The position numbers and the translations under genes were made by a program. Positions 1 through 10,252 of a stretch of 64,000 nt of DNA are shown piece by piece (the stretch's first letter is position 1; every line of letters starts with the position of its first letter). The DNA lies in assembly GCA_963921825.1 (NCBI GenBank), contig OY997596.1, positions 57,858,754 through 57,922,753 of the forward strand. The letters run 5' to 3'. Under the pieces are notes generated by a model. The model did no database searches. It was given only the letters and a program-made list of their open reading frames with translations, and was not told the origin of the DNA. The stretch is from Erodium maritimum. Its lineage: Eukaryota; Streptophyta; Magnoliopsida; Geraniales; Geraniaceae.

Positions 1-1900
1 ACACTTGCATCCTACCTAAGACCCCAACATATTTCGAGATCTGAACACCCACTTGGAACCCTCAATATGGGTGGAGACATGGGAAGGTTTGGCTCGAGGA
101 AGATTGTTGGGAGTGACACTCAACATCCCGCCTCACCCATAATTGCGAAGGACAAGCAACAATGAAATCCTCTATACTCCATAGTTGGGCGGGGCAGGTC
201 CTTGTTGGGGGTTATTTTGTGGATCTTCCTCCATCTGGTCACCACGAAAAATCACCGTAGGGCATCGGGTGGAGAAGCTAGCACCTAGAAATGCTGAGAT
301 AGGGAAAAAATACCCTTGCGACCAACAATTGAGTCGAAAAAGACTGTGACAAAGAAGAGGATCTTGGGACTGATTAATATAATATCTGCAGAAGTCCAAT
401 GAGAATAAGGCGAGGTATGGAAAACAGTCTTACCGGGGTAAATGAGTTGTCCTAGGAGACACTAGACGTTGAGGAGAAAACGTGTCATGACCCCTACACG
501 GTAAGCATCAACTAACCGGCTTCTTCCACCAATTGATGTGATCCCTAGTTCTTTCTTTTGTGCTCTCATATCTTGAATGAATAAAATAAGAATCTCTTTT
601 ATTACAAAAAATATATTTATCAAAATCAATTTTTTAGTATAAAATGTTTATTATTTTATTAATTAAAATAGATTTTGTCATTTTTAATTTATATTTTTCT
701 ATTAAGAGTATAAATAATTTCTTAATCACTCATCTAAAGATCTGAAGTATTTTTAGGTCTTCCTGTCAATTTAAAGTTTTTATACGGATTATGCTATATT
801 TTGTATAACATCAGGGTTTTTTAATTTTTTATATCGGGATAAATTAATAACTCGTTTATTATTGTGTATATGATATCTCCGGACCGTAACTGGATAACCT
901 TTACATTTTTGTTCAAACAAAAACCTCATAATTAATCTTTACTCATAGTATAAACCTATTCGCCTTCGTTAAGGATACTTTAAGAATCATAAGTTGACGT
1001 GAACAAGTTTTGACGTGACTAAATTGCTTTGCATGGAAGATGAGCTCCTTAACATACGACCACAAAAACAAGCAATTGCAAAATGCTATAATTAATTTGT
1101 TTTATATATTCCTAGGATTTCTAAATACACGATGGAACAAGTTCATTTAACCAACGTGGAGGCTCTTTCTTCCACAACTATATAAAACATTTTTTTTATG
1201 TCATTATAAAAGGATAGTTGTAATAATTTTTTCTAGTTAATTTATTCACTTGTTTCACCAAATTAAGTTGGGAACTTTTCTTTAACTTTGACTTATATTT
1301 TTAGTCAGTCACGTTGACTTATTGTTTTTAAGTATACATTAAAAAAAAATTACAAGTTACTAGGTGGTTCTAATATAATACATAGCACTTGTGTTAGCTG
1401 CACATGCCTTGCTTTTGTTGCTACATAACCATATCTTATTTGCAAATCATGTCCCGAATCATCCAATATTGCCCATAACTAAGTCTCTCTTTTAATATAT
1501 CACCGAAACTCAATCATTCAATATTTGGACGGAATGTGTAATTCATTTATTCAAACTTCAAATGTATCCGAGTACATTAAGGATAAATCTATAAGCACGA
1601 AGAACAAACAAATAACACAAAGGTATTGTAATTCTTTTCATACTATAATCGTCTTTAACAGTATTGGGTGAGCCAGTTAACACTGAACTGGGATGCCGTA
1701 TAGGAAAGACAAGAAGATGAGGGTTGAGAAGGTGTTATTGGAATTCCTGCTCCGAAAAATGGTCATGGAGTTCAACAGCAATAGTGGGAGGCAATACATG
1801 AATCAAGGTTCCTTCCCTGGAAAAATCCCTAATTCTCTATTCATTAGGCATTGAACCTGCAAAGACAAGCTCAAGTAAAGTAAAAAGGACCCGCTCGATT
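1..1900. other. AT-rich intergenic DNA, no gene seen
   Basis: Mostly A+T-rich with stop codons in all frames and only short chance ORFs. The first 500 bases are more balanced in composition and could be retroelement debris, but I recognise no domain, LTR end or tRNA-like sequence. No feature can be supported. Confidence 0.5.
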
Positions 1901-1914
1901 AGCCAGATCCATAA

Positions 1915-2283
1915 TCATAATAGGGATCGAGGCGGTTGCGGTGGTAGAGGCTTGGGAGAAGGGCGCGCCGACTGCGGCTGCGAGTTTAGGGACGACTCTA
2001 GAGATGACGACGATGACATCATAGACGACGAAAACGTTAGAGGCGGCGACGACATCAGAGATGGAGACGACATCAGAGACGGCAATGGCTTCAAAGACGA
2101 CGGCGACAACATCAGGGATGGCGGTCTCAGAGGCGGAAACCCCCAGAGTTGCGGAGGGGGAACCGAAATAGGTCGGGAGACGCTTTGTTGGTGGCGGGAG
2201 AAGGTCAACGTCACGGTGGTTAGAGGCGGCTCGAAAGAAACCCTAGCAAAAAAACCTTCGCAGGATCCATAGGAAATGTGCAA
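1915..2283. other. G+C-rich low-complexity island
   Basis: A short G+C-rich island in AT-rich DNA is open on both strands. The plus frame is almost all Asp, Gly, Asn and Arg; the minus frame is Ser/Pro/Leu-rich. A unit of about 18 bases built on gacgacatcagaga is repeated imperfectly between about 2046 and 2125, which explains the open frames. It resembles the G+C-rich 5' regions of the LINE-like elements elsewhere in the window, but I cannot prove this. Nothing indicates a conventional gene. Confidence 0.3.
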
Positions 2284-2290
2284 GGAGAAT

Positions 2291-2667
2291 AATATGTAGA
2301 CGACAAAAACATAACCATGGCATAGGATTGGTAAAAACCAAGACTATAGCCATGATTTTTGGGTGTTACAATAAAAAGCTTTCCTAAGGTTTGGAAAGAG
2401 AAAAGAGATGCATGCATGTAACTTTAGTTTTAAGCTCCAAACCCATTTTTTTTTCCAAATTATTTATCATATTCAATTCAATCAATTCCTCAATCATTCA
2501 ATTTATAAAACTTTTACTAGATTCACCCATCACGATTTTAGATTTAAAAATATATATATCTACAATAATATTATAAATATATGTGTTGGATAACTTTTTT
2601 TTATGGAGGCTTCTGAATTTATATTACAAGTCTTTTAACTTTCCATTTCTCCTATTCAAGTATAGAT
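2291..2667. other. AT-rich intergenic DNA
   Basis: AT-rich spacer ending in the poly(T) tract where the minus-strand LINE-like element begins. I see no gene or site in it. Confidence 0.4.
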
Positions 2668-3512
2668 TTTTTTTATCAGCAAAATATAGAAAGTTCCACC
2701 TTTGAAAATCAAAGCATGAACAAGGATAAAATCTTCAGATACACAGGAAATGGCATTCCAAAAACAGGAACCCAGAGATAGAGAAGAGGAACTGAACCTC
2801 CAGAATAACAACCAAGAAGAACACGAGATAAAGAATACAAATACAACCAATCAACAAACAGAAAAGCAAGGGCCTCAGGTCAAAATACAAACAGCAAAAA
2901 CAATAGACCTCGGGCCTCCGACCCACGGAGTCCAAGAAGAAGCCCAACCCGAAACGAAAGCCTAAGGAAGGAAAGAGCCTCACCCGAAGCGACTCAACCA
3001 AGCCTTAACTTCATGAACCAACGCTGATAGGCTGCCTCCGCCGCCCTAATCTTAGCGCCAGAGGCACCCTGTGGCCAGCACCTATGGAAGGAGATAGGCA
3101 GATCCTCCGAAGTCATCGTCGGAAAGACGAGGATAGAACACAAGCCAGCTAAACGAAGCTTGCGCCGGTGCTGAATGCCCCCACCACCAACCCGAACCAG
3201 CTCAACCTGCACTGCTCGGTTAATCGAGGGAAAACCCGCCGGAGCCAGCACCTACGACGATCCCAGAGGAGAGTTCGACTTAGAAATCACATAACTCGAC
3301 CGGACAAGGACCAAGAGGGTAATAAGACGAAGCAGGAAGAGAAAAACTTAGGAAGAGGAAAGGGCGGCCAGAAAAGGAGAAACCTTAGATCTAAGGACGA
3401 AAAGGTGGGCCAAGAGAGGCTGAACCAGGTGAGGGAGAAAGGAAGGAGAGGGAAGAGTACCCAGTCAAAGCCCTCGAAACAGCCCCACCAGAGGCGTAGG
3501 AGCCAGCGACCA
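2668..3512 (-). mobile_element. LINE-like element, 3' part (split by chromovirus insertions)
   Basis: Read on the minus strand, this segment ends in ttttgctgataaaaaaa, the type of poly(A)-tailed end seen on the other LINE-like fragments here (compare 47630-47655 and 45198). Its G+C-rich interior carries no reverse transcriptase motif, so it is a truncated or non-autonomous element. It is interrupted at 3512 by a chromovirus, continues for 19 bp at 14945-14963, is interrupted again by a solo LTR, and resumes at 17577. Overlapping basic or Leu/Pro-rich ORFs on both strands are treated as chance. Assignment to the LINE class is inference from the tail; I could not define its target-site duplication. 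Confidence 0.5.
3508..3512. repeat. Target-site duplication gacca, left copy
   Basis: The five bases before the 5' LTR (gacca) recur exactly at 14945-14949 just after the 3' LTR. Five-base duplications are standard for Ty3/gypsy integrases, so both ends of this element are original. Confidence 0.93.
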
Positions 3513-6087
3513 TGTAAGACCCGCTCCCGGTCGAACCGGCGGCTTTTCAAGCAAGTTTGACTTGCTACCGGAAAGTCAACCGATGACTCAAGAAGTCACT
3601 CGGGACTTTTCCGGAACCCAAACGAATTAGCCATCATCACGGTTGGCTTAAGGGGAGAAATTCCTTTCGTTTAAGTATAATGTTGGAGAAAGTCAATTTT
3701 GGTCAAAACGAGACTTTTTATCGACTAAAAGCATTATTTTATTGTGTTGGAATTTATTTTGGAAAAGTAAATAACCTATGTGGACACTTGTCCCTTTTTG
3801 GTTGAAAGAGAGAAAAGGGAGTAGTCTTAGACCCTTTTGCCATCCCAAAAGCTTCTTCAAGGGATTCTAGCTCAAGGGCTTTTGGTCTTTTGACACATCT
3901 AGGTATTATATGAGATTGGAAAAGAAAATTCAACTCATTCTTTTTGGTGTAGCCGAAAATTGGAGTAGGATCAAGAGAGAAGAGCTACCATGGAGCTTTG
4001 AAGAAGAATCAAGGAAGAAGAGGCCACTTGAAGCCTTCCTTTAGCCATCCCTCCTCAAAATCTCTATCATCTTCTTCATCTCCATCTTCTAGAGGTAATG
4101 GAACTCTCTAATCCTCATTTCTCTTCATCTCTTTTCATGGGTTTTGGGTGAAATGGCTAGATGTTGTTGGGTTTGAGTAGAAATGGTGGGAGATGTTGTT
4201 GATGAGAAGCTTGGTTGGGTTTTTGTTGAGAAATCATTAGTTGTTGGAGCTTTTGAGTTGGGTTTGATTTGATGAATCATTAGAAACTTGTTTGTGTGTT
4301 GATTCCTACCATGGGTAGAGGAGGATTGAAGGATTTGGACTGTTTTGGGAGTTGGAAGGGGTAAAATTTGGGGTTTGAAGGTGTTTTTTCGGAGAAAAGG
4401 AGTTGGAGGTTGAAGAAGGGCGAAACTGCCCTGGTGCGCCACGGATCCGTGACGGGCAACGTCACGGCTCCGTGAGGGAGTCCGTGACGGCACTCGTCAC
4501 GGCTCCGTGATGGTAACCGTGATGGTTGGCCTCACGGATCCGTGACCAGGTCCGTGGCAGACCAGAGTGGGGGTTTCGTCGAGGGTTTTTCACCTTGGTT
4601 GATCTTGGTTTTGAGCTGAACTTTGGAGGGGCTTTGGGGGTCTTTCTTGCTGTTTAAGTGGAGTCTAATTAACGTTTCTTTGTGTCCAAGACTTTGGGGA
4701 TCGAGCTAGAGGAGCAAAGATCACGTCGGGACCCGAGTGAAGAACGGAGTGGTGACCACCGGGCTTCATCAAAGAGTTGAGAGGAAGACCTTGAGGTAGG
4801 GAAAGCCTTAACCCCTCGTTTATGATGCTTAGTATGCATGTTAGGCTAATAAAATTGGAAAGGTACTAGAAATTCCTATAGGATGCGAATAACTAGCATA
4901 ATTGTCTTTCAATTACTAATAACCGAAAGTGTCTAGTGGTGATGACTAGGATGCCAATCACTAGTGTAACTCGCTTTCAATACTTGGGAATTGTTTGTCT
5001 GGTAGAGGAGCCTTGGCAAAGCCCTCGGATTAGTTGCGTGTTAGGATCACATGTTTGGTTGTTGGTTGCTTAGTGGATAGGCTAAAGAGTCTAACGAAAC
5101 TAGTTGAACTGCATGCGTGATTGCTCGATTGAAGGTTTTTATGATTGGTTGGTTAAACTCGTACTTGACCGTTGAATGTATCTGAATGATTGCTTGTTGT
5201 CTTTAAATGGTTACTTGGAGCATCGAGTATGACTGGTTGTACCGAGCGGTGCAATCAGGTGATCGATGCCCCGTTGGTTCGAGACTGGTAAGTGAAAGGT
5301 AAGTGTGTTTGTGTGATTGGTGTGCTATGTTTATGTGATTCGTGTACTGAGTGGTCGTGAATTGATGATGTGTGAGCTATGTGTGGCAATGAATTGGTGG
5401 TTGTTGGGATTGGATTGTTTCGTGCTTTCAGCTTGGGTGCGTTATTCAATTATTAACTGATTATTATTGAATTGTCCAAGTGTATGCTTCCTATGGGAGT
5501 AATACCTTGGTTCCCGAGGACATAGAATCCTTTGGAGACGTTTCTGAGAATCCCGATGTTAAGCGTCCCGAAGGGTTGTTTCCGGTCGCCTCAATGTTAT
5601 GCGTCTCCTCTGGATTTGAGGGAAAATCCGAGAGGACACATCATATGTGGATCGAAGGGTGGAGACTTCATGTGCCACGGCATTGGCTGGTTTACCTATT
5701 ACCCGTATTTGTTATGAGCTATCTTGTTGACTTGCTGTTGATTTATGGAGTTTAAGGTTCACCTTGTTCTGTGTTTTCCCTACTGAGCGTAAGCTCACCC
5801 CTGTGAGTTCATTGTTGTGTTTACAGGCTTGATTGAGGAGTAGAGGCTCGGGAGCTTCTCGGTGTGGGTGTCTGTAGAGACTTCGCTTTTATTCCTTTTG
5901 TTTGGGACAGATTTTGTGGAGGTTTATGATTACACCCTGGAGGGTTATTTATGTTTTAAACTGAATTTTGTGGATTTGAGTTTCTTGTTGGAGTTTTCAG
6001 GAACTTATTGTTGCATTGTTACCTCTTAAATCATTTATTACTAGTCATGCCTCGAGTCCGGGCACGAACTGGATTTGGGGCGTGACA
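3513..6087 (+). repeat. 5' LTR of chromovirus copy 1
   Basis: 2575 bp from TGTAAGACCCGCTCC to GGGCGTGACA. It is 12 bp shorter than its partner at 12358-14944; the missing bases are one atcccgtgacgg unit in the palindromic cluster near 4450. It should contain the element's promoter and polyadenylation signals; I did not identify a convincing TATA box. Open frames inside (for example 5480-5755) recur in the other LTRs only because the DNA is duplicated. Confidence 0.95.
4434..4563 (+). repeat. Cluster of short palindromic TCCGTGA/TCACGGA motifs in the LTR
   Basis: About 130 bases hold many copies of tccgtgac and its complement gtcacgga in both orientations, some forming cacggatccgtg palindromes. 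The same cluster occurs in the other LTRs at about 13285-13415, 15890-16025, 28200-28345 and 37155-37300, with unit gains and losses. Persistence in all LTRs of this family suggests a structural or regulatory role, such as protein binding or an RNA hairpin; that role is inference. Confidence 0.7.
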
Positions 6088-6090
6088 ATT

Positions 6091-6102
6091 TGGTATCAGA
6101 GC
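6091..6102 (+). other. Primer binding site (initiator Met tRNA)
   Basis: TGGTATCAGAGC lies three bases after the 5' LTR and matches the complement of the 3' end of plant initiator methionine tRNA, the usual primer for Ty3/gypsy chromoviruses. Confidence 0.93.
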
Positions 6103-6540
6103 CTAGTTTCATTTGAAACAGGTGTCTTATGAACTGATTTTCAAACCTCGGACCGAAGTCAATTAGGTGGGTAGAGTTAGGAAGTCTGAGTCGTGAGTCG
6201 CTTTAATGGTTGTCCGAAATGGAACCTTACGCTACAATGTTTGCATTACTTGATTGGTATCCTCTTTCTATTGATCGGTGAAGCCGAATGGTTGAGATCA
6301 GAATTGGATTAACGGTCAATGACCGACCCGCTATGCATTCATGGTAGGGTGAGCCAACGGTTGGTGGTGTTGCCATCTTGGTGTAGAACTTCGAAAATTT
6401 TCAAGCGTAGTTTGGTCCTGTTCAAGTTTTGACTTGTGGTTGACTGCTTGTCTGGAGCATGAGTACTCCATGTGTGTTGGTATTGAGTGTTTTTGGGTGG
6501 GGCGCGAGAACCCCGTAACCCGTTGTACGAGAATTTGTTT

Positions 6541-6696
6541 GGGACACGAGAATCCCGTATGCCCTTGTGTGGTGAGATTGGGACACGAGAATCCCGTATG
6601 CCCTTGTGTGGTGAGATTGGGACACGAGAATCCCGTATGCCCTTGTGTGGTGAGATTGGGACACGAGAATCCCGTATGCCCGTGTGTGGCGAGTTT
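6541..6696 (+). repeat. 39-bp minisatellite in the leader of chromovirus copy 1
   Basis: Four consecutive 39-bp units start at 6541, 6580, 6619 and 6658, each beginning gggacacgagaatcccgtat. Degenerate relatives (cacgagaacccc, gagcatgagaactcc) extend the array to about 6500-6830. Because 39 is a multiple of 3, frames stay open through the array on both strands, giving repeat proteins that I regard as artefacts. Copy 2 has a diverged array at the same place (34790-35125), so leader repeats are a family trait. Confidence 0.9.
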
Positions 6697-7453
6697 GGGG
6701 CACGAGTACCCCGTAGTATTTGGGAGCACGAGAACTCCGTTTATTGATTGCGTTGTGTACTTTAGGAGCATGAGAACTCCGTTTATTGACTGTGTGATGT
6801 CTTTGGCCGAGCATGAGAACTCTGCGTACTTGTGCCTTGTGAATTTGTGTTGGTGCTTGTCCCGCTTAAGCGGAGGGTTAAGGGAAAATACGAATGGGTC
6901 ATGCCGAATTTTCAGTAAAACTAAAATGATTGCACCATCATTGGATTGACTCAGGGGCGCCACTGTAGTTGAGCATGATGGTTCGATTGTCTAGTTGTTA
7001 CAATGAGGTTCGGGGACGCCTGAATCTGGTTGTAACAACATGAGATCGACACGAAAAGCTTTGGGTAAAAGTTAAGAAATGAGAATCTTTGGAAGGGAAG
7101 GAAGGGTTAAGGGTGATTGTGGAATTGAATTGTGTTAAGTGCTAAACCCCTCTTTGTGAAAGGATACCCGAGTAAGGGGTATGCCTGTTGTTTTGGGCCT
7201 TGTGTGGTGTGCTTGAGTTGGAACCCTCCTGTGGGAGTTGGTGGTGGATTGCTAAATCGCTGGTTGTTGTTGTGAGACGCATAGAGATGCGAACTTGTGT
7301 GCTATATTATATGAGTATATATATATCTACTAGTGTGAGGGGCGTATCTGTGGGTGACTTGTGTGACGCGTGCGATCGTCCTTGTAACGTGTGAGAACCG
7401 TTGTTGAACTAAGTACTGAACATGTGCGTTATCCGTGTAGGCGGATAGGCGAC

Positions 7454-8747
7454 ATGGCTCGTACGTACGTTCCGAGAGGTACCCGGAGCCGCCCAGCTGG
7501 GGGCCCGAGGCAGGCACCTGCCGCTGAGCAGGAGGGGACATCGGATGCCCAGGATGCTACCTCCACAGAGCATCAGCGCTTTGAGGGTGGACCAACAGGG
7601 TCGCCACCCAGGACATCTCCAGTCGCAGAGCCGACTCAGGCGACCCCTCTCGAGGAAGTGGTTCGCGCTGTACTAGCAGCCTTGAGTGCGCAGTAGGGGA
7701 CTACAGCACCGGCACCAGAGCCCGTGCCTGTTGCTTCAGCAGATTTTGGGGAGAGTCCAGGACAGTTTGATAGCCTCACGACCCAGTCGCTCAGAGAGTT
7801 TCGTAGACTTGGTACGCCGACCTACTCCGGGGGAGCGGACCCTGAGGCAGCTTCGGGCTGGTTGGAGCGGGTTACCCGCAACCTCGATACCTCTGGAGTA
7901 TCGGAGGGGCGTCTGAGAGTTTCGTTCGCCACTTTTCAGCTTGAGGGAGAGGCCTACTACTGGTGGCAGTCAGTGCAGGACAGGGTCGGCAGTGATTTTC
8001 AGTTGTTCAGTAGACTGTTCTTGGAACAATACTTCCCTCGCTCCATTCGGGATGACCGGCGCCAGCAGTTTCTGGATTTACGTCAGAGGCGTTTGAGCGT
8101 TTCTGAGTATGCGGTGAGGTTTACTTCTCTGGCCCGCTTCGCGCCGGAGTTGGTTCAGACTGCAGATGACCGATGCAGGAGATTTGAGAACGGGCTCATC
8201 CCGCCGATAGCCGACAGGGTTATCGCCTTTAGGACCGCAGAGTACTCCACATTCTTGGATCAGGCTTTAGCCATGGAGAGGCACTTCAGAGAGACTATCA
8301 GGGTGCGAGAGACTAGGCCTAGGCCGAGTGGCTTTGTGCAGCCGTCTGACCGTCGAGACCGACGCAGACAGAGAGTTACAGGACACTTTTAGCCTCAGTC
8401 TCAGCAGGATGGCATGCGCCGAGCAGGGACCGTAGCGTCAGTTGGACCCGCCCCGGTGGCACAGCTGTGTCCTCGGTGTGGACAGCAGGGCCACCTGGCA
8501 CGAGACTGCCCGAGGGGCAATGGACCAGTAGAGCGCTATGATGATCGTCCCCAGGGGACCAGAGACAGACAGCAGAGTGAGCCGAGGGGGTGCTATCAGT
8601 GCGGCAGCGCCGACCACTTCATGCGTGCGTGTCCTGAGCTGACACAGCAGGGGGGGGGGACAGAGGGGATGCTACCAGTGTGGTCGTTCTGATCATTTCA
8701 TTCGGGCGTGCCCTGAGCTAGCTGGTAGGGCGCCTGCACCGAGGCCC
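7454..8747 (+). pseudogene. gag: Gag of chromovirus copy 1 (broken)
   Basis: Gag forms the virus-like particle that packages element RNA. The start ATG at 7454 opens a frame beginning MARTYVPRG, and copy 2 has the same start. The capsid region (about 7760-8290) has the Ty3/gypsy retrotransposon-gag signature with AYYWWQ near 7955. Three CCHC zinc knuckles follow: CPRCGQQGHLARDC, CYQCGSADHFMRAC and CYQCGRSDHFIRAC. Defects are TAG codons at 7694 and 8390, where copy 2 has CAG, and one extra G in the run at 8650-8659, which puts the third knuckle in another frame. In the inferred intact form, gag runs into pol in one frame. Confidence 0.9.
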
Positions 8748-8750
8748 TAG

Positions 8751-9647
8751 CAGACTCAGACTCGCCATGCACCACCTGGCAGACCACGTCAGGCACCGCA
8801 GTAGAGGGCTCCGCGTCAGGCGGCGGGAGCAGCAGGTCAGAGGCACCAGTCGAGAGCTGGCCAGCAGGTGGCACTTCCCCCACCACTGAGAGGAGGACCA
8901 CCGGCACAGCAGGGCCGAGTCTTTGCAGTTACTGATTCCAGGATTGAGAGGCTGTACGCTGGCCATGAGGCCACTCAGGATACGTGTTTACTTTATAATG
9001 CGTGGACTTCATTTTTATTTGATACGGGAGCTTCCCATTCGTTCATATCTTCGTTTATTGCTTCTTCCTTGGGTTTGCGGGTGGAGACTCTAAGTCGACC
9101 CCTTGGTTTGGAGACCCCGGCCATGGGTGAGGTGGTGTTGAGCACCGTTTGTAGAGACTGTGCGATTAGGGTGGCAGATTGCCCTTTTCTTGGTGACTTA
9201 CTCGTTCTTGACATGAACGCCTTTGACGTGATTCTTGGTATGGACTGGCTCGCGAGGTATCGAGCGACGATCGACTGCTATCGACGTCAGGTGACAGTGA
9301 GGTCAGGTGATAGGGTGATCACGTGTGTTTTGGTTAGCAAGAGCGGAGTTCTCTTATCCGCCTTGACTACGGGATCTGAGACAGAGGTCGTGCAGAGCAG
9401 CGGAGAGCTACCGAGGGTAGTGCGTGAGTTCCCGGAGGTCTTCCCGGAGGAGCTATCAGGCTTGCCACCAGCGCGTGAGGTGGAGTTCAGGATTGATCTG
9501 ATCCCGGGTACGGCGCCGATATCGATGACGCCGTATCGGCTTGCGCCAGCCGAGTTGGTCGAGCTAAAGCGACAACTCGAGGAACTGCAGCAGAAGGGTT
9601 TCATCCGCCCGAGCGTATCTCCGTGGGGAGCGCCCGCCCTTTTCGTG
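8751..9647 (+). pseudogene. pol: Pol of chromovirus copy 1: protease and start of reverse transcriptase (broken)
   Basis: The aspartic protease active site reads [11 protein letters not shown] at about 9018-9050, followed by the typical DVILGMDWL segment near 9217-9243. The linker to RT has the [14 protein letters not shown] and [12 protein letters not shown] blocks typical of Ty3/gypsy. The protease would cut the Gag-Pol polyprotein in the particle. Upstream in the same frame are TAG codons at 8748 and 8802, each aligned to a CAG in copy 2. The frame ends at about 9648, where one A is missing in gtgagaag (copy 2 reads gtgaagaag). Confidence 0.9.
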
Positions 9648-10249
9648 AGAAGAAGGGTGGAGCCTTGAGGATGTGCATCGATTACAGGAAGCTGAACCGG
9701 GTGACAGTGAAGAACCGCTACCCGATGCCGAGGATTGATGATTTATTCGACCAGCTGAGGGGAGCAAAGTACTTCTCGAAGATCGATCTTCGATCGGGGT
9801 ACTACCAGCTGAGGGTCCGAGCCGAGGACGTAGAGAAGACAGCGTTCCGAACTCGTTATGGACACTTTGAGTTTCTGGTGATGCCGTTCGGTTTGACGAA
9901 CGCACCTACCGCCTTTTTGGACTTGATGCATGGCATCTTCAGACCTTATTTAGACCAGTTTGTTGTAGTCTTTGTCGATGACATCTTGATCTACTCGCCC
10001 AGTGAGGAGGCGCACGAGGAGCATTTGCGGACCGTTTTAACACTCTTACGCACTCACCAGTTGTACGGCAATCTGGAGAAGTGCGAATTTTGGCTCACAG
10101 AGGTGAAGTTCCTCGGGCACGTGGTATCTCGGGAGGGCAACTTGGTCGATCCAGCCAAGGTTGAGGCAGTGTCAAAGTGGGCCAGACCCAGCAGTGTAAT
10201 TGAGATTCAGAGCTTTCTAGGGTTGGCAGGTTATTACCGACGCTTCGTT
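9648..10249 (+). pseudogene. pol: Pol of chromovirus copy 1: reverse transcriptase core
   Basis: The segment carries the RT core, with [32 protein letters not shown] and the catalytic box [11 protein letters not shown]; the paired aspartates are intact. This enzyme copies element RNA into DNA. The frame ends at a TAG (10250-10252) directly after GYYRRFV, and copy 2 has a TAG at exactly the same codon. The frame then continues with [12 protein letters not shown]. Confidence 0.92.
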
Positions 10250-10252
10250 TAG

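Noticed and set aside
1952-2272. Acidic Asp/Gly-rich protein-coding gene
   Set aside because: Low complexity from an imperfect 18-base repeat; the opposite strand is equally open.
4125-4493. Minus ORFs beginning MPSRTPSRSRD in all LTRs
   Set aside because: They arise from the palindromic TCCGTGA cluster; no independent evidence of coding.
5480-5755. ORF of 91 codons repeated in several LTRs (also 14337-14612 and 16936-17241)
   Set aside because: It recurs because the LTRs are copies. In copy 2 the frame is not kept, and no domain is visible.
6331-6963. Repeat proteins on both strands in the chromovirus leader
   Set aside because: Produced by a 39-bp tandem array whose length is a multiple of 3.
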